From: Azospirillum sp. B21
GTDB lineage: Bacteria; Pseudomonadota; Alphaproteobacteria; Azospirillales; Azospirillaceae
Assembly: GCF_008364825.1 (NCBI RefSeq)
Contig: NZ_VTTO01000004.1
Coordinates: 77,202 to 141,201 of the forward strand
Direction of reading: 5' to 3'
Length of the DNA: 64,000 nucleotides
The translations under genes and the position numbers were made by a program. How positions within the stretch are numbered: position 1 is the stretch's first letter; every line of letters begins with the position of its first letter. Below are positions 40,791 through 50,732 of the stretch, piece after piece. The notes beneath the pieces were generated by a model. The model made no database searches, was not told the origin of the DNA, and worked only from the letters and a program-made list of their open reading frames with translations.

Positions 40791-41225
40791 ATGACCGCGA
40801 CCCAGACCACCACCAAGACCGCTACCGCCAAGCTCGCCCTCGATTTCGTCCTGCTCCATGTCGACAGCCCGGCCGCCAGCGCCGCCTTTTACGCCGACCT
40901 GCTGGGCCGGCCGCCGGTGGAAGCCTCCCCCACCTTCGCCATGTTCAAGGCGGGCGAGGGGCTGATGCTGGGCCTGTGGTCGCGCCACACGGTGGAGCCG
41001 GCGGCGACCATGCCGGGGGGCAGCGAGATCGCCTTCACCGTCGCCGACGAGGCCGCGGTGCGCGACCTTCACGCCGACTGGAGCGCCCGCGGCCTGACCA
41101 TCCTGCAGCCGCCGACCGCAATGGATTTCGGTCATACCTTCGTTGCACGCGACCCCGACGGTCACCGGCTGCGCGTGTTCGCCCCCCACCAGGAAGAAGC
41201 CCGGTCCGAGCAGGTGCGGTCGTGA
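40791..41225 (+). CDS. VOC-family protein (glyoxalase/bleomycin-resistance fold)
   Basis: A 144-residue VOC protein. The two beta-alpha-beta units are seen as [26 protein letters not shown] and [16 protein letters not shown]...[16 protein letters not shown]. Related small proteins bind or modify toxic small molecules, but no substrate can be named. It overlaps the EVE gene (GTGA) and is preceded by a strong operator-like dyad, so it should be controlled by the upstream WYL regulator. Confidence 0.82.
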   Translation: MTATQTTTKTATAKLALDFVLLHVDSPAASAAFYADLLGRPPVEASPTFAMFKAGEGLMLGLWSRHTVEPAATMPGGSEIAFTVADEAAVRDLHADWSARGLTILQPPTAMDFGHTFVARDPDGHRLRVFAPHQEEARSEQVRS

Positions 41226-41689
41226 GCGGCGGCACGCGGACCGGCAGCTGGATCGCGGTGGCCAGCGCCGAGCATGTGCGGCGCGGCCGGGCCGGCGGCT
41301 TCATGCAGGTCTGCCACGGCAAGGCGGCGCCGCTGCGGCGGATCCGGCCGGGCGACCGCGTCGTCTACTACTCCCCCACCGATCGGTTCGGCGCGGCGGA
41401 CGGGCTGAAATCCTTCACCGCTATCGGCACCGTCCTGCCGGGAGAGCCCTACGCCTTCGACATGGGCGGCGGCTTCATCCCCTTCCGGCGCGACGTGTCA
41501 TGGTGGCCGGCGGAGGAGGCACCGATCCAACCGCTGCTGGACCGGCTGGAGTTGACCGCCGGAGTGCGGAACTGGGGTTATCCCTTCCGCTTCGGACTGC
41601 TGCCGGTCAGCCCCCGCGATTTCGATCTGATCGCCGGGGCGATGCAGGCGGCCGGTTGTGAGGGGATGCGGGAGGAACTGGCCGCCTGA
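41222..41689 (+). CDS. EVE domain-containing protein
   Basis: A 155-residue protein that is a single EVE domain (PUA-like fold; UPF0310). Family marks are [44 protein letters not shown], the middle [18 protein letters not shown], and the [16 protein letters not shown] end. EVE domains bind modified bases in DNA or RNA and occur in defence and RNA-modification contexts. The GTG start overlaps the VOC stop, so the two are cotranslated. Confidence 0.85.
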   Translation: MSGGTRTGSWIAVASAEHVRRGRAGGFMQVCHGKAAPLRRIRPGDRVVYYSPTDRFGAADGLKSFTAIGTVLPGEPYAFDMGGGFIPFRRDVSWWPAEEAPIQPLLDRLELTAGVRNWGYPFRFGLLPVSPRDFDLIAGAMQAAGCEGMREELAA

Positions 41690-41924
41690 CCGAAAAAAGA
41701 TCCGCCGGCGGGACGGGATGAAAAACCCCTCCCCCGGCGTCTATACAGTCGATGAACCGAGCGCCTCCAGGGGCTTGGGACCACTCATACCTTGGTGTCA
41801 GAGTACGAACGAACGGCGGTTCTTCCTGACCGAGATCAAGGCGAAACCCCTCGCAGTCCGCCATACATGCGCTTATATCGTCCGCAAGCCTGACCAAGGT
41901 CACCTGTACCGGGGCCATCGTTCT

Positions 41925-42671
41925 ATGCATCGCTTCGCCAATCCCGCCCGTTTCCTGCGCCTGTCGGCCGTGCTTCTGCCGTGGTGCGCAGGGGCGACCG
42001 TGATCCTGACGATCCTCGGGCTGTGGCTCAGCCTGTTCGGCTCGCCGCCCGACTATCAGCAGGGCGAGACGGTGCGGATCATGTACATCCATGTGCCCGC
42101 CGCTTGGATGAGCCTGTTCGTCTACACCAACATGGCCATCGCCGCGGCGTGCGGCCTGGTGTGGAAGCACCCGCTGGCCGACCTGTTCGCGAAAGCCGCC
42201 GCCCCCATCGGCGCCGGCTTCACCTTCGTGTGCCTGGTGACCGGGTCGCTGTGGGGAGCGCCGATGTGGGGAACCTGGTGGGTGTGGGACGCCCGGCTAA
42301 CCAGCGTGCTGATCCTGTTCTTCCTGTATCTCGGCTACATGGCCCTGGTGAACGCCTTCGACGATCCGCAGCGCGGCATGAAGGCCGGCAACGTCCTGCT
42401 ATTGGTCGGCATCGTCAACGTGCCGATCATCAAGTTCTCGGTCGACTGGTGGAACACGCTGCATCAGCCCGCCAGCGTCGTGCGCATGGGCGGCCCCAGC
42501 ATCGACCCCACCATGCTGACGCCGCTTCTGGTGATGGCCGGCGCCTTCACCGCCTATTTCCTGTCGGTGGTCCTGCTGCGCGTGCGCACGGAGATCGCCC
42601 AGCGCAAAATACAGACGCTGCGGCTGTCGGTTGCCGGCGACGGCGCCGTGACGGACGGGATGCAGGGCTAA
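41925..42671 (+). CDS. ccmC: Heme exporter protein C
   Basis: A 248-residue six-helix membrane protein that loads heme onto CcmE in cytochrome c maturation. The periplasmic tryptophan-rich WWD motif WGTWWVWDARLTS is at 115-127, and the conserved heme-ligand histidines lie in MYIHVPAAW and NTLHQPAS. The ATG at 41925 gives the standard length. First gene of ccmC-D-E-F-G-H-I; ccmA and ccmB are not in the window. Confidence 0.95.
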   Translation: MHRFANPARFLRLSAVLLPWCAGATVILTILGLWLSLFGSPPDYQQGETVRIMYIHVPAAWMSLFVYTNMAIAAACGLVWKHPLADLFAKAAAPIGAGFTFVCLVTGSLWGAPMWGTWWVWDARLTSVLILFFLYLGYMALVNAFDDPQRGMKAGNVLLLVGIVNVPIIKFSVDWWNTLHQPASVVRMGGPSIDPTMLTPLLVMAGAFTAYFLSVVLLRVRTEIAQRKIQTLRLSVAGDGAVTDGMQG

Positions 42672-42690
42672 GGGCGCAGGGAGCAAGACG

Positions 42691-42924
42691 ATGAACGAAT
42701 TCCTCCACATGGGCGGGTACGCCGCCTACGTCTGGCCGGCCTACGGCATCGCCACCCTTGTCCTGCTGGGCCTGCTGGTCGCCACCTGGAAGGGGCTGCG
42801 CAACGCCGAGGCGACGCTGAAGGCACTGGAAAGCGCCCGCCCGGCCCGCCGCCGCACCCGCAACGCCGGCCGCAAAGCGGCCGATCAGAACGCCGGAACG
42901 CCGGTGGAAGCGAGCGAAGGATGA
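42691..42924 (+). CDS. ccmD: Heme exporter protein D
   Basis: A 77-residue protein with one membrane helix (about 13-34) after the family start [16 protein letters not shown], then a basic cytosolic tail. CcmD is needed to release holo-CcmE from the CcmABCD complex. The C-terminal tail is longer than in E. coli. Its stop overlaps ccmE (ATGA). Confidence 0.9.
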   Translation: MNEFLHMGGYAAYVWPAYGIATLVLLGLLVATWKGLRNAEATLKALESARPARRRTRNAGRKAADQNAGTPVEASEG

Positions 42925-43385
42925 CCCGCAAGAAACGCCGCCTGTACATGCTGGGCCTCGCCCTCCTGGGGCTGGGCTCGGCGACCGCCCTGGCGCTGAC
43001 CGCCTTCCAGGACAACATCGTCTTCTTCTACAGCCCGACCCAGCTGCAGACGCAGCAGGTCGGCGACCGCAATTTCCGCCTGGGCGGGCTGGTCGAGGAA
43101 GGCAGCGTGCAGAAGACGCCGGACGGCCTCACCACCTCCTTCCGCGTCACCGACACCGCCCACACCATCGACGTCCGCTATCGCGGCCAGCTGCCCGACC
43201 TGTTCCGCGAGGGCCAGGGCGTGGTGGCCGAGGGCAAGCTGACCGGCGGCGTCTTCGTCGCGCGCGAGGTGCTGGCCAAGCATGACGAGAACTACATGCC
43301 GCCCGAGGTGTCGGAGGCGCTGAAGCAGGCAGGCGTCTACAAGAACCCGGCTGAGTCCGAGACAAAGACCGCGAAGAAGGAGTAG
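42921..43385 (+). CDS. ccmE: Cytochrome c-type biogenesis protein CcmE
   Basis: A 154-residue periplasmic heme chaperone anchored by an N-terminal helix (about 8-28). Heme binds covalently to H121 in [11 protein letters not shown], with the conserved Tyr four residues later. It receives heme from CcmC and passes it to CcmF. Confidence 0.95.
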   Translation: MTRKKRRLYMLGLALLGLGSATALALTAFQDNIVFFYSPTQLQTQQVGDRNFRLGGLVEEGSVQKTPDGLTTSFRVTDTAHTIDVRYRGQLPDLFREGQGVVAEGKLTGGVFVAREVLAKHDENYMPPEVSEALKQAGVYKNPAESETKTAKKE

Positions 43386-43392
43386 CGGGACC

Positions 43393-45387
43393 GTGATCCC
43401 CGAACTCGGCCATTACGCGCTGGTGCTGGCGCTGTTCGTCGCGCTGGTGCAGTCGGTGCCGCCGCTGGTCGGCGCCGCCACCCGCAACGGTGCCTGGATG
43501 AACGTCGCGGTGCCCGCGGCCATCGCCCAGATGCTGCTGGTGCTGGTCGCCTATGCCGCCCTGACCTGGGCGCATGTGGTGTCCGACTTCAGCGTGCTGA
43601 ACGTGGTGCAGAACAGCCACTCGGCCAAGCCGATGCTCTACAAGGTGTCGGGCGTCTGGGGCAACCACGAGGGCTCGATGATGCTGTGGATCGTCATGCT
43701 GACGGTCTTCGGCGCCGCCGTGGCCATGTTCGGGCGCAACCTGCCGCCGACCTTGAAGGCCCGGGTGCTGGCGGTCCAGGGGCTGATCGGGGTCGGCTTC
43801 CTGCTGTTCATCCTCATCACCTCCAACCCCTTCATCCGCGTGGTCCCGGCGCCGATCGACGGCAACGACCTGAACCCGCTGCTGCAGGACCCCGGCCTCG
43901 CCTTCCACCCGCCCTTCCTCTATGCGGGATATGTCGGCTTCTCCATGGCCTTCTCCTTCGCCGTGGCCGCCCTGATCGAGGGGCGGGTCGATCCCGCCTG
44001 GGCGCGCTGGGTGCGGCCCTGGACGCTGGCGGCCTGGTCGACCCTGACCATGGGCATCGCCATGGGGTCCTGGTGGGCCTATTACGAGCTGGGCTGGGGC
44101 GGCTGGTGGTACTGGGACCCGGTGGAGAACGCGTCCTTCATGCCCTGGCTGGCCGGCACCGCGCTGCTGCACTCCGCCATCGTGGTGGAGAAGCGCGACG
44201 CGCTGAAGAGCTGGACCATCCTGCTGTCCATCGTCACCTTCTCGCTGTCGCTGATGGGCACCTTCCTGGTGCGCTCCGGCATCCTGACCTCGGTCCATGC
44301 CTTCGCGGTCGATCCCAAGCGCGGCGTCTTCATCCTGGTGCTGCTGGCGATCGCCACCGGCGGCTCGCTGCTGCTCTACAGCCTGCGCGCGCCGTCGCTG
44401 AAGGCCGGCGGCCTGTTCGCGCCGATCAGCCGCGAGGGCGCGCTGGTGATGAACAACCTGCTGCTGTCGACCGCGACGGCGACGGTGTTCATCGGCACGC
44501 TCTATCCGCTGTTCCTCGACATCCTGAACCTGGGCAAGGTGTCGGTCGGCGCCCCCTTCTTCAACGCCACCTTCATACCCGTCGCCATCCCGATGATCGT
44601 CGCCATGGTGGTCGGCCCCTTCCTGTCCTGGAAGCGGGCGGATCTGTGGGCGGCGCTGAGCCGGCTGTGGATCGCCGGCGTCGCCGTGGTGGTCGCCGTC
44701 GCCATCACCGCCTATGTCAAGGCGGGCGGCGGGCCGCTGCTGGCGCTGGTGGGCATCGCACTCGCCGCCTGGGCCTTCGTCGGCTCGCTGGTGGAGTTCG
44801 CCGACCGCATCGCCCTGTTCCGTACCTCCTTCCGCAACAGCTGGCACCGCGCCGTGCATCTGCCGCGCAGCGCCTGGGGCATGACCATCGCGCACGCCTG
44901 CGTCGGCCTGTCGATCCTCGGCATGACCGGCACCTCGGCCTGGCAGACGGAATCGATCACGGCGATGAAGCCGGGCGATCAGACCACCGTCGCAGGCTAC
45001 GAGTTCCGCTTCGACAGCATCGGTCTGGTCGACGGCCCGAACTTCAAAGCGGAACGCGGCGTCTTCACCGTCACCAAGGATGGCCGGTCCATCGCCACCC
45101 TGACGCCGGAACGCCGCAGCTACAGCACCACCCGGATGACGACCACGGAATCGGCCATCCACACCACGGTCTTCTCCGACCTGTATGTGGCGCTGGGCGA
45201 CCCGACGCAGAACGGCACCGCCTGGATCGTCCGCATCTATCACCACCCGCTGGTGCCGTGGATCTGGATCGGCGGCGCGGGGATGATGCTGGGCGGACTG
45301 GTGAGCCTGACCGACCGCCGGTTCCGCATCGGCGCGCCGGAACGCCGCCGTACGGCCGGCAAGTCGGCTCCGCTTCCGGCCGAATGA
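43393..45387 (+). CDS. ccmF: Heme lyase CcmF
   Basis: A 664-residue membrane protein with many helices, the core of the CcmFH heme lyase. The WWD domain GWGGWWYWDPVENASFMPW is around 234-252. Conserved histidines flank it, and a large periplasmic part near the C-terminus is followed by a final helix (about 622-640). The start is GTG, 7 bases after ccmE. Confidence 0.96.
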   Translation: MIPELGHYALVLALFVALVQSVPPLVGAATRNGAWMNVAVPAAIAQMLLVLVAYAALTWAHVVSDFSVLNVVQNSHSAKPMLYKVSGVWGNHEGSMMLWIVMLTVFGAAVAMFGRNLPPTLKARVLAVQGLIGVGFLLFILITSNPFIRVVPAPIDGNDLNPLLQDPGLAFHPPFLYAGYVGFSMAFSFAVAALIEGRVDPAWARWVRPWTLAAWSTLTMGIAMGSWWAYYELGWGGWWYWDPVENASFMPWLAGTALLHSAIVVEKRDALKSWTILLSIVTFSLSLMGTFLVRSGILTSVHAFAVDPKRGVFILVLLAIATGGSLLLYSLRAPSLKAGGLFAPISREGALVMNNLLLSTATATVFIGTLYPLFLDILNLGKVSVGAPFFNATFIPVAIPMIVAMVVGPFLSWKRADLWAALSRLWIAGVAVVVAVAITAYVKAGGGPLLALVGIALAAWAFVGSLVEFADRIALFRTSFRNSWHRAVHLPRSAWGMTIAHACVGLSILGMTGTSAWQTESITAMKPGDQTTVAGYEFRFDSIGLVDGPNFKAERGVFTVTKDGRSIATLTPERRSYSTTRMTTTESAIHTTVFSDLYVALGDPTQNGTAWIVRIYHHPLVPWIWIGGAGMMLGGLVSLTDRRFRIGAPERRRTAGKSAPLPAE

Positions 45388-45400
45388 GGACCAAGACACC

Positions 45401-45940
45401 ATGCGCCGCCTTCTGTACCTGCTGCCCTTCCTGCTGTTCATCGGGGTGGGCATCGCCTTCTACCTGGGGTTCCAGCGCGACCCGCGCGACATCCCGTCGG
45501 CCCTGATCGACAAGCCGGCGCCGACCTTCGACCTGCCGGCCATTCCGGGCCAGCCGGCGACGGGCGGCCTGTCCTCGGCCAAGCTGACCGGCGATGTGAC
45601 GCTGGTGAACGTCTTCGCCTCCTGGTGCATCCCCTGCAAGGCGGAGCATCCCGTCATCACCCGCCTGTCGCGCGAGCAGGGGGTGACGGTCTTCGGCATC
45701 AACTACAAGGACAAGCCGGAGGACGCGCTGACCTGGCTGGCGCGCAACGGCAACCCCTATGCCGCCATCGGCGCCGACCAGGACGGCCGGGTGTCGATCG
45801 ACTGGGGCGTCTACGGCGTGCCGGAAAGCTACCTGATCGACCGCCAGGGCCGGATCCGCTTCAAGCATGTCGGCCCGCTGACTCCGCAGGTGGTGGAGGA
45901 GCAGCTTCTCCCCATGGTCAAGCATCTGAGGCAGGGCTGA
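45401..45940 (+). CDS. ccmG: Thiol:disulfide interchange protein DsbE/CcmG
   Basis: A 179-residue membrane-anchored thioredoxin-like protein that reduces apocytochrome c or CcmH. The N-terminal anchor is at about 4-22, and the active site WCIPC has C76 and C79. [17 protein letters not shown], with the cis-Pro, completes the fold. Its stop overlaps ccmH (TGATG). Confidence 0.94.
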   Translation: MRRLLYLLPFLLFIGVGIAFYLGFQRDPRDIPSALIDKPAPTFDLPAIPGQPATGGLSSAKLTGDVTLVNVFASWCIPCKAEHPVITRLSREQGVTVFGINYKDKPEDALTWLARNGNPYAAIGADQDGRVSIDWGVYGVPESYLIDRQGRIRFKHVGPLTPQVVEEQLLPMVKHLRQG

Positions 45941-46422
45941 TGACGCGCATCCTTCCCGCCGCCCTGCTGGCGCTGTCGCTGACCCTGCCGGCGCTGACCC
46001 CGGCCCTGGCCGTCCAGCCCGAAGAGGTCCTGCCGGATCCGGCGCTGGAATCCCGCGCCCGCGCCATCAGCCAGGAGCTGCGCTGTCTGGTCTGCCAGAA
46101 CCAGTCGATCGACGACAGCAACGCGCCGCTGGCCCGCGACCTGCGGGTTCTGGTGCGCGACCGGCTGCAGGCCGGCGACAGCGACGCGAAGGTGATGGAG
46201 TATGTCACCGACCGTTACGGCGACTATGTGCTGCTGCGCCCGCCCTTCAAAGCGACCACGCTGGTGCTGTGGATCGGCCCCTTCGCCGTGCTGCTGTTGG
46301 GGGCGATCGGCACCTTCCTGTTCCTGCGCGGGCGGCGCGGCGTGACCGCCGGCACCGACACCGCTCCCCTGAGCGCGGATGAGCGGCGGCGGCTGGATGC
46401 CCTGCTGCGGAAAGACGACTGA
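45940..46422 (+). CDS. ccmH: Cytochrome c-type biogenesis protein CcmH
   Basis: A 160-residue protein with a signal peptide (about 1-24), the redox motif [11 protein letters not shown] (C49, C52), and a C-terminal membrane helix (about 105-128). It holds apocytochrome c thiols reduced for heme attachment. It overlaps ccmG before and ccmI after, by one base each. Confidence 0.94.
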   Translation: MTRILPAALLALSLTLPALTPALAVQPEEVLPDPALESRARAISQELRCLVCQNQSIDDSNAPLARDLRVLVRDRLQAGDSDAKVMEYVTDRYGDYVLLRPPFKATTLVLWIGPFAVLLLGAIGTFLFLRGRRGVTAGTDTAPLSADERRRLDALLRKDD

Positions 46423-47825
46423 TGCTGTTCTGGATTCTCGCCGCCGTCCTGACCGCGGCCGTGCTGCTGCTGATCGTACCGCCGCTGCTGCGGTCCGGTG
46501 CCGCCGCTCCCGATCGCGATGCCTTCGACCGCGAGGTCTACCGCGACCAGCTGGACGAGCTGGAACGCGACCGCGCGCGCGGCCTGATCAACGACGCCCA
46601 GGCCGAGGCCGCCAAGGCCGAGGTCGCGCGGCGCATGCTGGCAACCGCGGAGAAAAGCGGTTCCGCCGCGGCCCCCGCGACCCCGCGCAGCGCGCGCGTG
46701 CTGGCGGTGCTGCTGGCGCTGGTGGTGCCGCTGGGCGCGCTCAGCGTCTATGGCCTGTATGGCCGCCCGGATCTGCCGGCGCAGCCGTTGGCGTCGCGCA
46801 ACCTGGAGCAGGAACGCGGCGGCCCGCCCAAGACCGTGCTGGCGGCTATGGACAAGCTGAAGGCGCAGCTGGCGGAGAACCCGGGCGACCTGCAGGGCTG
46901 GCTGATCCTGGGTCAGGCCTATGCCAAGATGGGCCGCAACGCCGACGCGGCGGATGCCCTGCGCCACGCCGTCGCCCTGAACAAGGACGATGTGGAGCTG
47001 CAGGGCCTGTTCGGCGAGACTCTGGTGTCGGCCAACGACGGCATGGTTCCTGAAGAGGCGGTCAAGGCCTTCGACGCCGTGCTGGCGAAGGAGCCGAAGG
47101 ATCCGCGCGCCCGTTTCTTCGCGGCGCTCGCGCGCTATCAGGCCGGCGACCGCCAGGATGCGCTGAACCGCTGGGCCTCGCTGATGGCGGAATCGCCGGC
47201 CGACGCGCCGTGGGTGCCGGTCCTGCGCGACCAGATCCGCGAAGCCGCGATTGCGCTGGACCTCGATCCCGCCAAGGTGACGCCGCAGCCGCTGCCCGCG
47301 GAGCAGAAGCCCGCCGGCCCTGTTGCACAGGGGCAGAGCGGCCAGAACAGTCAGGCGGCCGAGGGCCAGAGCCAGGACGAGATGATCCGCGGCATGGTCG
47401 CCGGCCTCGCCGCCAAGCTGGACGCCGACCCATCGGACGTCGAAGGCTGGCTGAAGCTCGCCCGCTCCTACGGTGTGCTGGGTGAGCCGGAGAAGGCGCT
47501 GGAAGCGGCCCGCAAGGCGCGCGAGCGGGCACCGGACCGCGCCGACGTGCAGGTGGTCTATGCCAACGCCGTGCTGCAGACCCAGCCGCGCAACGAGAAG
47601 CCCAAGCCCCTGCCGGAGGAGGCGACCTCCGCCCTGCGGTTGGCGCTGAAGACGGAGCCGGAGAACAAGGACGCGCTGTGGCTGCTGGGCCTCGACGCCA
47701 TGATGTCGGGCCGCAAGGACGAGGCCGCCGCCCATTGGGGCAAGCTGATCGCCCAGTTCAAGCCGAGCGATCCGGAATACACCCTGTTGAAGGGGCGTTT
47801 GGACGCGTTGAAGGCGGGCGGCTGA
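46422..47825 (+). CDS. ccmI: Cytochrome c biogenesis protein CcmI
   Basis: A 467-residue protein. Two N-terminal membrane helices (about 2-22 and 90-110) flank a cytosolic loop with YRDQLDELERDRARGLI, typical of CcmI. The long periplasmic part has TPR-like repeats (about 140-460) that bind the C-terminal helix of apocytochrome c. Last gene of the ccm operon. Confidence 0.92.
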   Translation: MLFWILAAVLTAAVLLLIVPPLLRSGAAAPDRDAFDREVYRDQLDELERDRARGLINDAQAEAAKAEVARRMLATAEKSGSAAAPATPRSARVLAVLLALVVPLGALSVYGLYGRPDLPAQPLASRNLEQERGGPPKTVLAAMDKLKAQLAENPGDLQGWLILGQAYAKMGRNADAADALRHAVALNKDDVELQGLFGETLVSANDGMVPEEAVKAFDAVLAKEPKDPRARFFAALARYQAGDRQDALNRWASLMAESPADAPWVPVLRDQIREAAIALDLDPAKVTPQPLPAEQKPAGPVAQGQSGQNSQAAEGQSQDEMIRGMVAGLAAKLDADPSDVEGWLKLARSYGVLGEPEKALEAARKARERAPDRADVQVVYANAVLQTQPRNEKPKPLPEEATSALRLALKTEPENKDALWLLGLDAMMSGRKDEAAAHWGKLIAQFKPSDPEYTLLKGRLDALKAGG

Positions 47826-47963
47826 GGCTTTCCGCCTGCCCCCTTCCATTTCTCCCTACGCCTTTTCTTTCGCGTTGCGGCGACACACATTGACAGGGGC
47901 GCGTCGGCGGGCTTTATCCCACGGCGCAGCCCCTTTTTCCTTTCCGCAGAAGGTTCCGCGCCG

Positions 47964-48539
47964 ATGACCCGCAGACGACTGCCCACGCCCGACGAGCGGC
48001 GCTTGTGGCGGATCGCCATGCGCGACGCCGAACCGATGCCGGGCCGGCAGATCGAGACCGAGCCGGAGCCCCTGGCGACGATGGCGGAGCTGGTGGAGGA
48101 GCCGGTGGCGACCAGCCTCGCCCCGCCGCCGACCGCAAGGCAGCATCCCTCCCCGCCCCGGCCGGTCCGCGCACCCCATCCGCCGCTGACGCCGGGCTCC
48201 ACCGCCAACATCGACCGCCGGACCGGCGACCGCTTCCGCCGTGGCGAGCTGGAAATCGACGGCCGGATCGACCTGCATGGCATGACCCAGGCGCAGGCGC
48301 ATACCGCCCTCGCCTCCTTCGTCCACCGCGCCTGGAACGAGGGGCGGCGCTGCGTCCTGGTCATCACCGGCAAGGGCAGCTTCGGCGGGCTGGGCGTCCT
48401 GCGTCAGGCGACCCCCCGCTGGCTGGCGGATCCGGCCCTGCGCCCGATGGTGCTGGCAATCCAGCCGGCCCGTCCTAAGGATGGCGGCGACGGCGCGCTG
48501 TATGTCTTGATCAAACGGCGGCGCGACCGTAAGGACTGA
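47964..48539 (+). CDS. Smr/MutS2-type nuclease-domain protein
   Basis: A 191-residue protein with a disordered Pro-rich N-terminus (1-85) and an Smr domain (about 95-185). The motifs are IDLHGMTQAQAH and VITGKGSFGGLGVLR. Smr domains nick DNA or cut RNA; in bacteria some rescue collided ribosomes. In many alphaproteobacteria this gene sits next to mltA; here mltA is 9 kb away. Confidence 0.85.
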   Translation: MTRRRLPTPDERRLWRIAMRDAEPMPGRQIETEPEPLATMAELVEEPVATSLAPPPTARQHPSPPRPVRAPHPPLTPGSTANIDRRTGDRFRRGELEIDGRIDLHGMTQAQAHTALASFVHRAWNEGRRCVLVITGKGSFGGLGVLRQATPRWLADPALRPMVLAIQPARPKDGGDGALYVLIKRRRDRKD

Positions 48540-48563
48540 GTCCCAAACAATCAGGGACTTTCC

Positions 48564-48962
48564 ATGACTCCGTTCGGCGAACGGGTCCGGTCGCTGCGCG
48601 ACGCCAAGGGCGTGACGCTGAAGCAGATGGCGACGGATCTGTCCATCTCGTCCGCCTATCTGTCGGCGCTGGAACACGGCAAGCGCGGCCAGCCCTCGCC
48701 GCAGCTGGTCCGGCAGATCTGCGCCTATTTCGGCATCATCTGGGATGAGGCGGAGGAACTGGAACGGCTGGCGGATCTGTCCCATCCCCGCGTGACGGTC
48801 GACACCGCGGGCTTGAGCGCGAAAGCGACGGAGCTGGCCAACCGGCTGTCGGAACGGATCGGCGACCTTGACGAGGAGCGGATCGACGCGATCCTGGCGA
48901 TCCTGGACGCGGTGCCGCCGAAGAAGGCCGGGCGGCGGCGGGTGGGGGTGCGGCGGAGGTGA
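48564..48962 (+). CDS. XRE-family transcriptional regulator
   Basis: A 132-residue protein. The helix-turn-helix (about 6-65) is clear: VRSLRDAKGVTLKQMATDLSISSAYLSALEHGKRGQPSPQLV. The C-terminal half is helical and ends in a basic tail. No ligand domain is seen. It follows the Smr gene by 24 bases and may be cotranscribed. Targets unknown. Confidence 0.82.
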   Translation: MTPFGERVRSLRDAKGVTLKQMATDLSISSAYLSALEHGKRGQPSPQLVRQICAYFGIIWDEAEELERLADLSHPRVTVDTAGLSAKATELANRLSERIGDLDEERIDAILAILDAVPPKKAGRRRVGVRRR

Positions 48963-48984
48963 TGGGGTTGTGGGGGTGTCGGCT

Positions 48985-49160
48985 GGCGATTGCCCCCACC
49001 TAACCTCCCCCGCTTCGCTGGGGAGGGACTGCCGCCGCCTTTCCAAACAAGCACTTGCCCCCTCCCCCGCCCAGCTCTCGCACAAAGCTCCGCTTTGTGC
49101 TGACGCGGCAGGCGGACCATAGGTCCGCTGAGAGCGGGGGAGGGATGGGGTGGGGGTCTC
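48985..49160. repeat. Mosaic intergenic repeat
   Basis: C-rich and G-rich blocks enclose two perfect hairpins: CACAAAG/CTTTGTG (49081-49099) and GCGGACC/GGTCCGC (about 49112-49128). It shares the exact 18-mer AGCGGGGGAGGGATGGGG (49133-49150) with the repeat at 22940-23100. It fills the gap between the XRE regulator and the HIT gene. Confidence 0.65.
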
Positions 49161-49183
49161 ACTCAGCAAAGGCGCAGCCGCCC

Positions 49184-49552
49184 TCAAGCCTTCCCGATCA
49201 TCCGCCCCAGGTCGCGCCCGGCGAACAGGTGGATGTGCAGGTGGGGCACTTCCTGGTGCGCGGCCTCGCCGCAGTTGGACAGGATGCGGTAGCCGGGACC
49301 ATCGGCGCCGACCATGCGGGCGACTTCGCCCACCGCGCGGAACAGGCCGGCGATCTCCGCCTCCGAGGCCTGGGCGGTGAAGTCGTCCATGTCGATGTAG
49401 GCGCCCTTCGGGATCACCAGCACATGGGTCGGCGTCTGCGGGTCGATGTCGTGGAAAGCGAGCGCATGCTCGGTCTCGTGCACCTTCTTGCACGGGATTT
49501 CGCCGCGCAGGATGCGGGCGAACACATTGCTGTCGTCATAGCTCTTGGCCAT
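49184..49552 (-). CDS. HIT-family hydrolase
   Basis: A 122-residue histidine-triad protein, Hint/HinT type. The active site is HLHIHLFAG with H104, H106 and H108. The N-terminal half has the family segment VFARILRGEIPCKKVHETE. It hydrolyses adenosine phosphoramidates. It follows hisE by 30 bases and is probably the last gene of the his operon. Confidence 0.93.
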   Translation of the reverse strand: MAKSYDDSNVFARILRGEIPCKKVHETEHALAFHDIDPQTPTHVLVIPKGAYIDMDDFTAQASEAEIAGLFRAVGEVARMVGADGPGYRILSNCGEAAHQEVPHLHIHLFAGRDLGRMIGKA

Positions 49553-49582
49553 CGCGTGCGTCCTCTTGGTGGGGAATCCCGC

Positions 49583-49942
49583 TCAAGCCTTGCGGGACTT
49601 CTTCTCGTCGATGCCGCTGGTGCCCTCGCGCTGGGCGAGTTTGATCCAGACCTCCGCCGGATCCAGCCCCAGGTCGGCCCACAGCACCAGCAGGTGATAG
49701 AGCAGGTCGGCGGATTCCGCAGCCAGCGCCGCCTTGTCGCCGCGCACCGCCTCCAGAATCGCCTCCACCGCCTCTTCGCCCACCTTCTGGGCGATCTTGG
49801 CGGTGCCGCGGCTGTAGAGCTTCGCGGTGTAGGAGGTTTCCGGATCCGCGCCCTTGCGGCCCTGGACGGTGACGAACAGCCGGTCCAGCACCTCGGCGCT
49901 CAGCGGGGCCGGCGCCTTCTCGGCAGACTTCTTGTCACCCAT
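49583..49942 (-). CDS. hisE: Phosphoribosyl-ATP pyrophosphatase
   Basis: A 119-residue enzyme of the MazG-like fold that catalyses the second step of histidine synthesis. The Mg2+-binding acidic residues lie in [13 protein letters not shown] and [13 protein letters not shown]. The ATG at 49942 was chosen by homology; it lies within the end of hisF (8-base overlap). The open frame extends upstream but not with family sequence. Confidence 0.94.
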   Translation of the reverse strand: MGDKKSAEKAPAPLSAEVLDRLFVTVQGRKGADPETSYTAKLYSRGTAKIAQKVGEEAVEAILEAVRGDKAALAAESADLLYHLLVLWADLGLDPAEVWIKLAQREGTSGIDEKKSRKA

Positions 49943-50732
49943 TTGCCGTCTCCACCGCCGCATTCGCCGCCCGAGCCGGGCGCACCGGGATGCCGGCGGC
50001 ACTCAGCGCCGCCTTGGCCTGACCGATGGTGTAGGTGCCGAAATGGAAGATCGAGGCGGCGAGCACCGCGGTGGCGTGCCCCTCGCGGATGCCCTCCACC
50101 AGATGGTCGAGCGTGCCGACGCCGCCCGACGCGATCACCGGGATGCGGATCGAGTCCGCCACGGTGCGCGTCAGCTCCAGGTCGAAGCCGCTCTTGGTGC
50201 CGTCGCGGTCCATCGAGGTCAGCAGGATTTCTCCGGCCCCCAGCGATTCCATCCGCTTCGCCCATTCCACCGCGTCGATGCCGGTGGCGTTGCGCCCGCC
50301 ATGGGTGAAGACCTCCCATTTGCCGGGCGCGACCTTCTTGGCGTCGATGGCGACGACGATGCATTGCGCGCCGAACTTCTCTGCGCCCTCGCGCACGAAC
50401 TCCGGGCGGTGGATCGCCGCGGTGTTGATCGACACCTTGTCGGCACCGGCCAGCAGCAGCTTGCGGATGTCATCCACCGTGCGCACGCCGCCGCCGACGG
50501 TCAGCGGCATGAAGACCTGCTCCGCCGTCCGCCGCACCACGTCGAAGATGGTGTCGCGGTTCTCGTGGCTGGCGGTGATGTCGAGGAAGGTCAGTTCGTC
50601 GGCACCTTCGCGGTCGTAGACGCGGGCCTGTTCCACCGGATCGCCGGCATCGACCAGATCGACGAAGTTGACCCCCTTCACCACGCGGCCGTCCTTGACG
50701 TCCAGGCAGGGGATGACACGCATCTTCAGCAT
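49935..50732 (-). CDS. hisF: Imidazole glycerol phosphate synthase, cyclase subunit
   Basis: A 265-residue TIM barrel that, with HisH, makes IGP and AICAR. The catalytic Asp residues are in [10 protein letters not shown] (N-terminus) and [14 protein letters not shown]. Its ATG overlaps the hisA stop (TGATG). Confidence 0.96.
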   Translation of the reverse strand: MLKMRVIPCLDVKDGRVVKGVNFVDLVDAGDPVEQARVYDREGADELTFLDITASHENRDTIFDVVRRTAEQVFMPLTVGGGVRTVDDIRKLLLAGADKVSINTAAIHRPEFVREGAEKFGAQCIVVAIDAKKVAPGKWEVFTHGGRNATGIDAVEWAKRMESLGAGEILLTSMDRDGTKSGFDLELTRTVADSIRIPVIASGGVGTLDHLVEGIREGHATAVLAASIFHFGTYTIGQAKAALSAAGIPVRPARAANAAVETANG

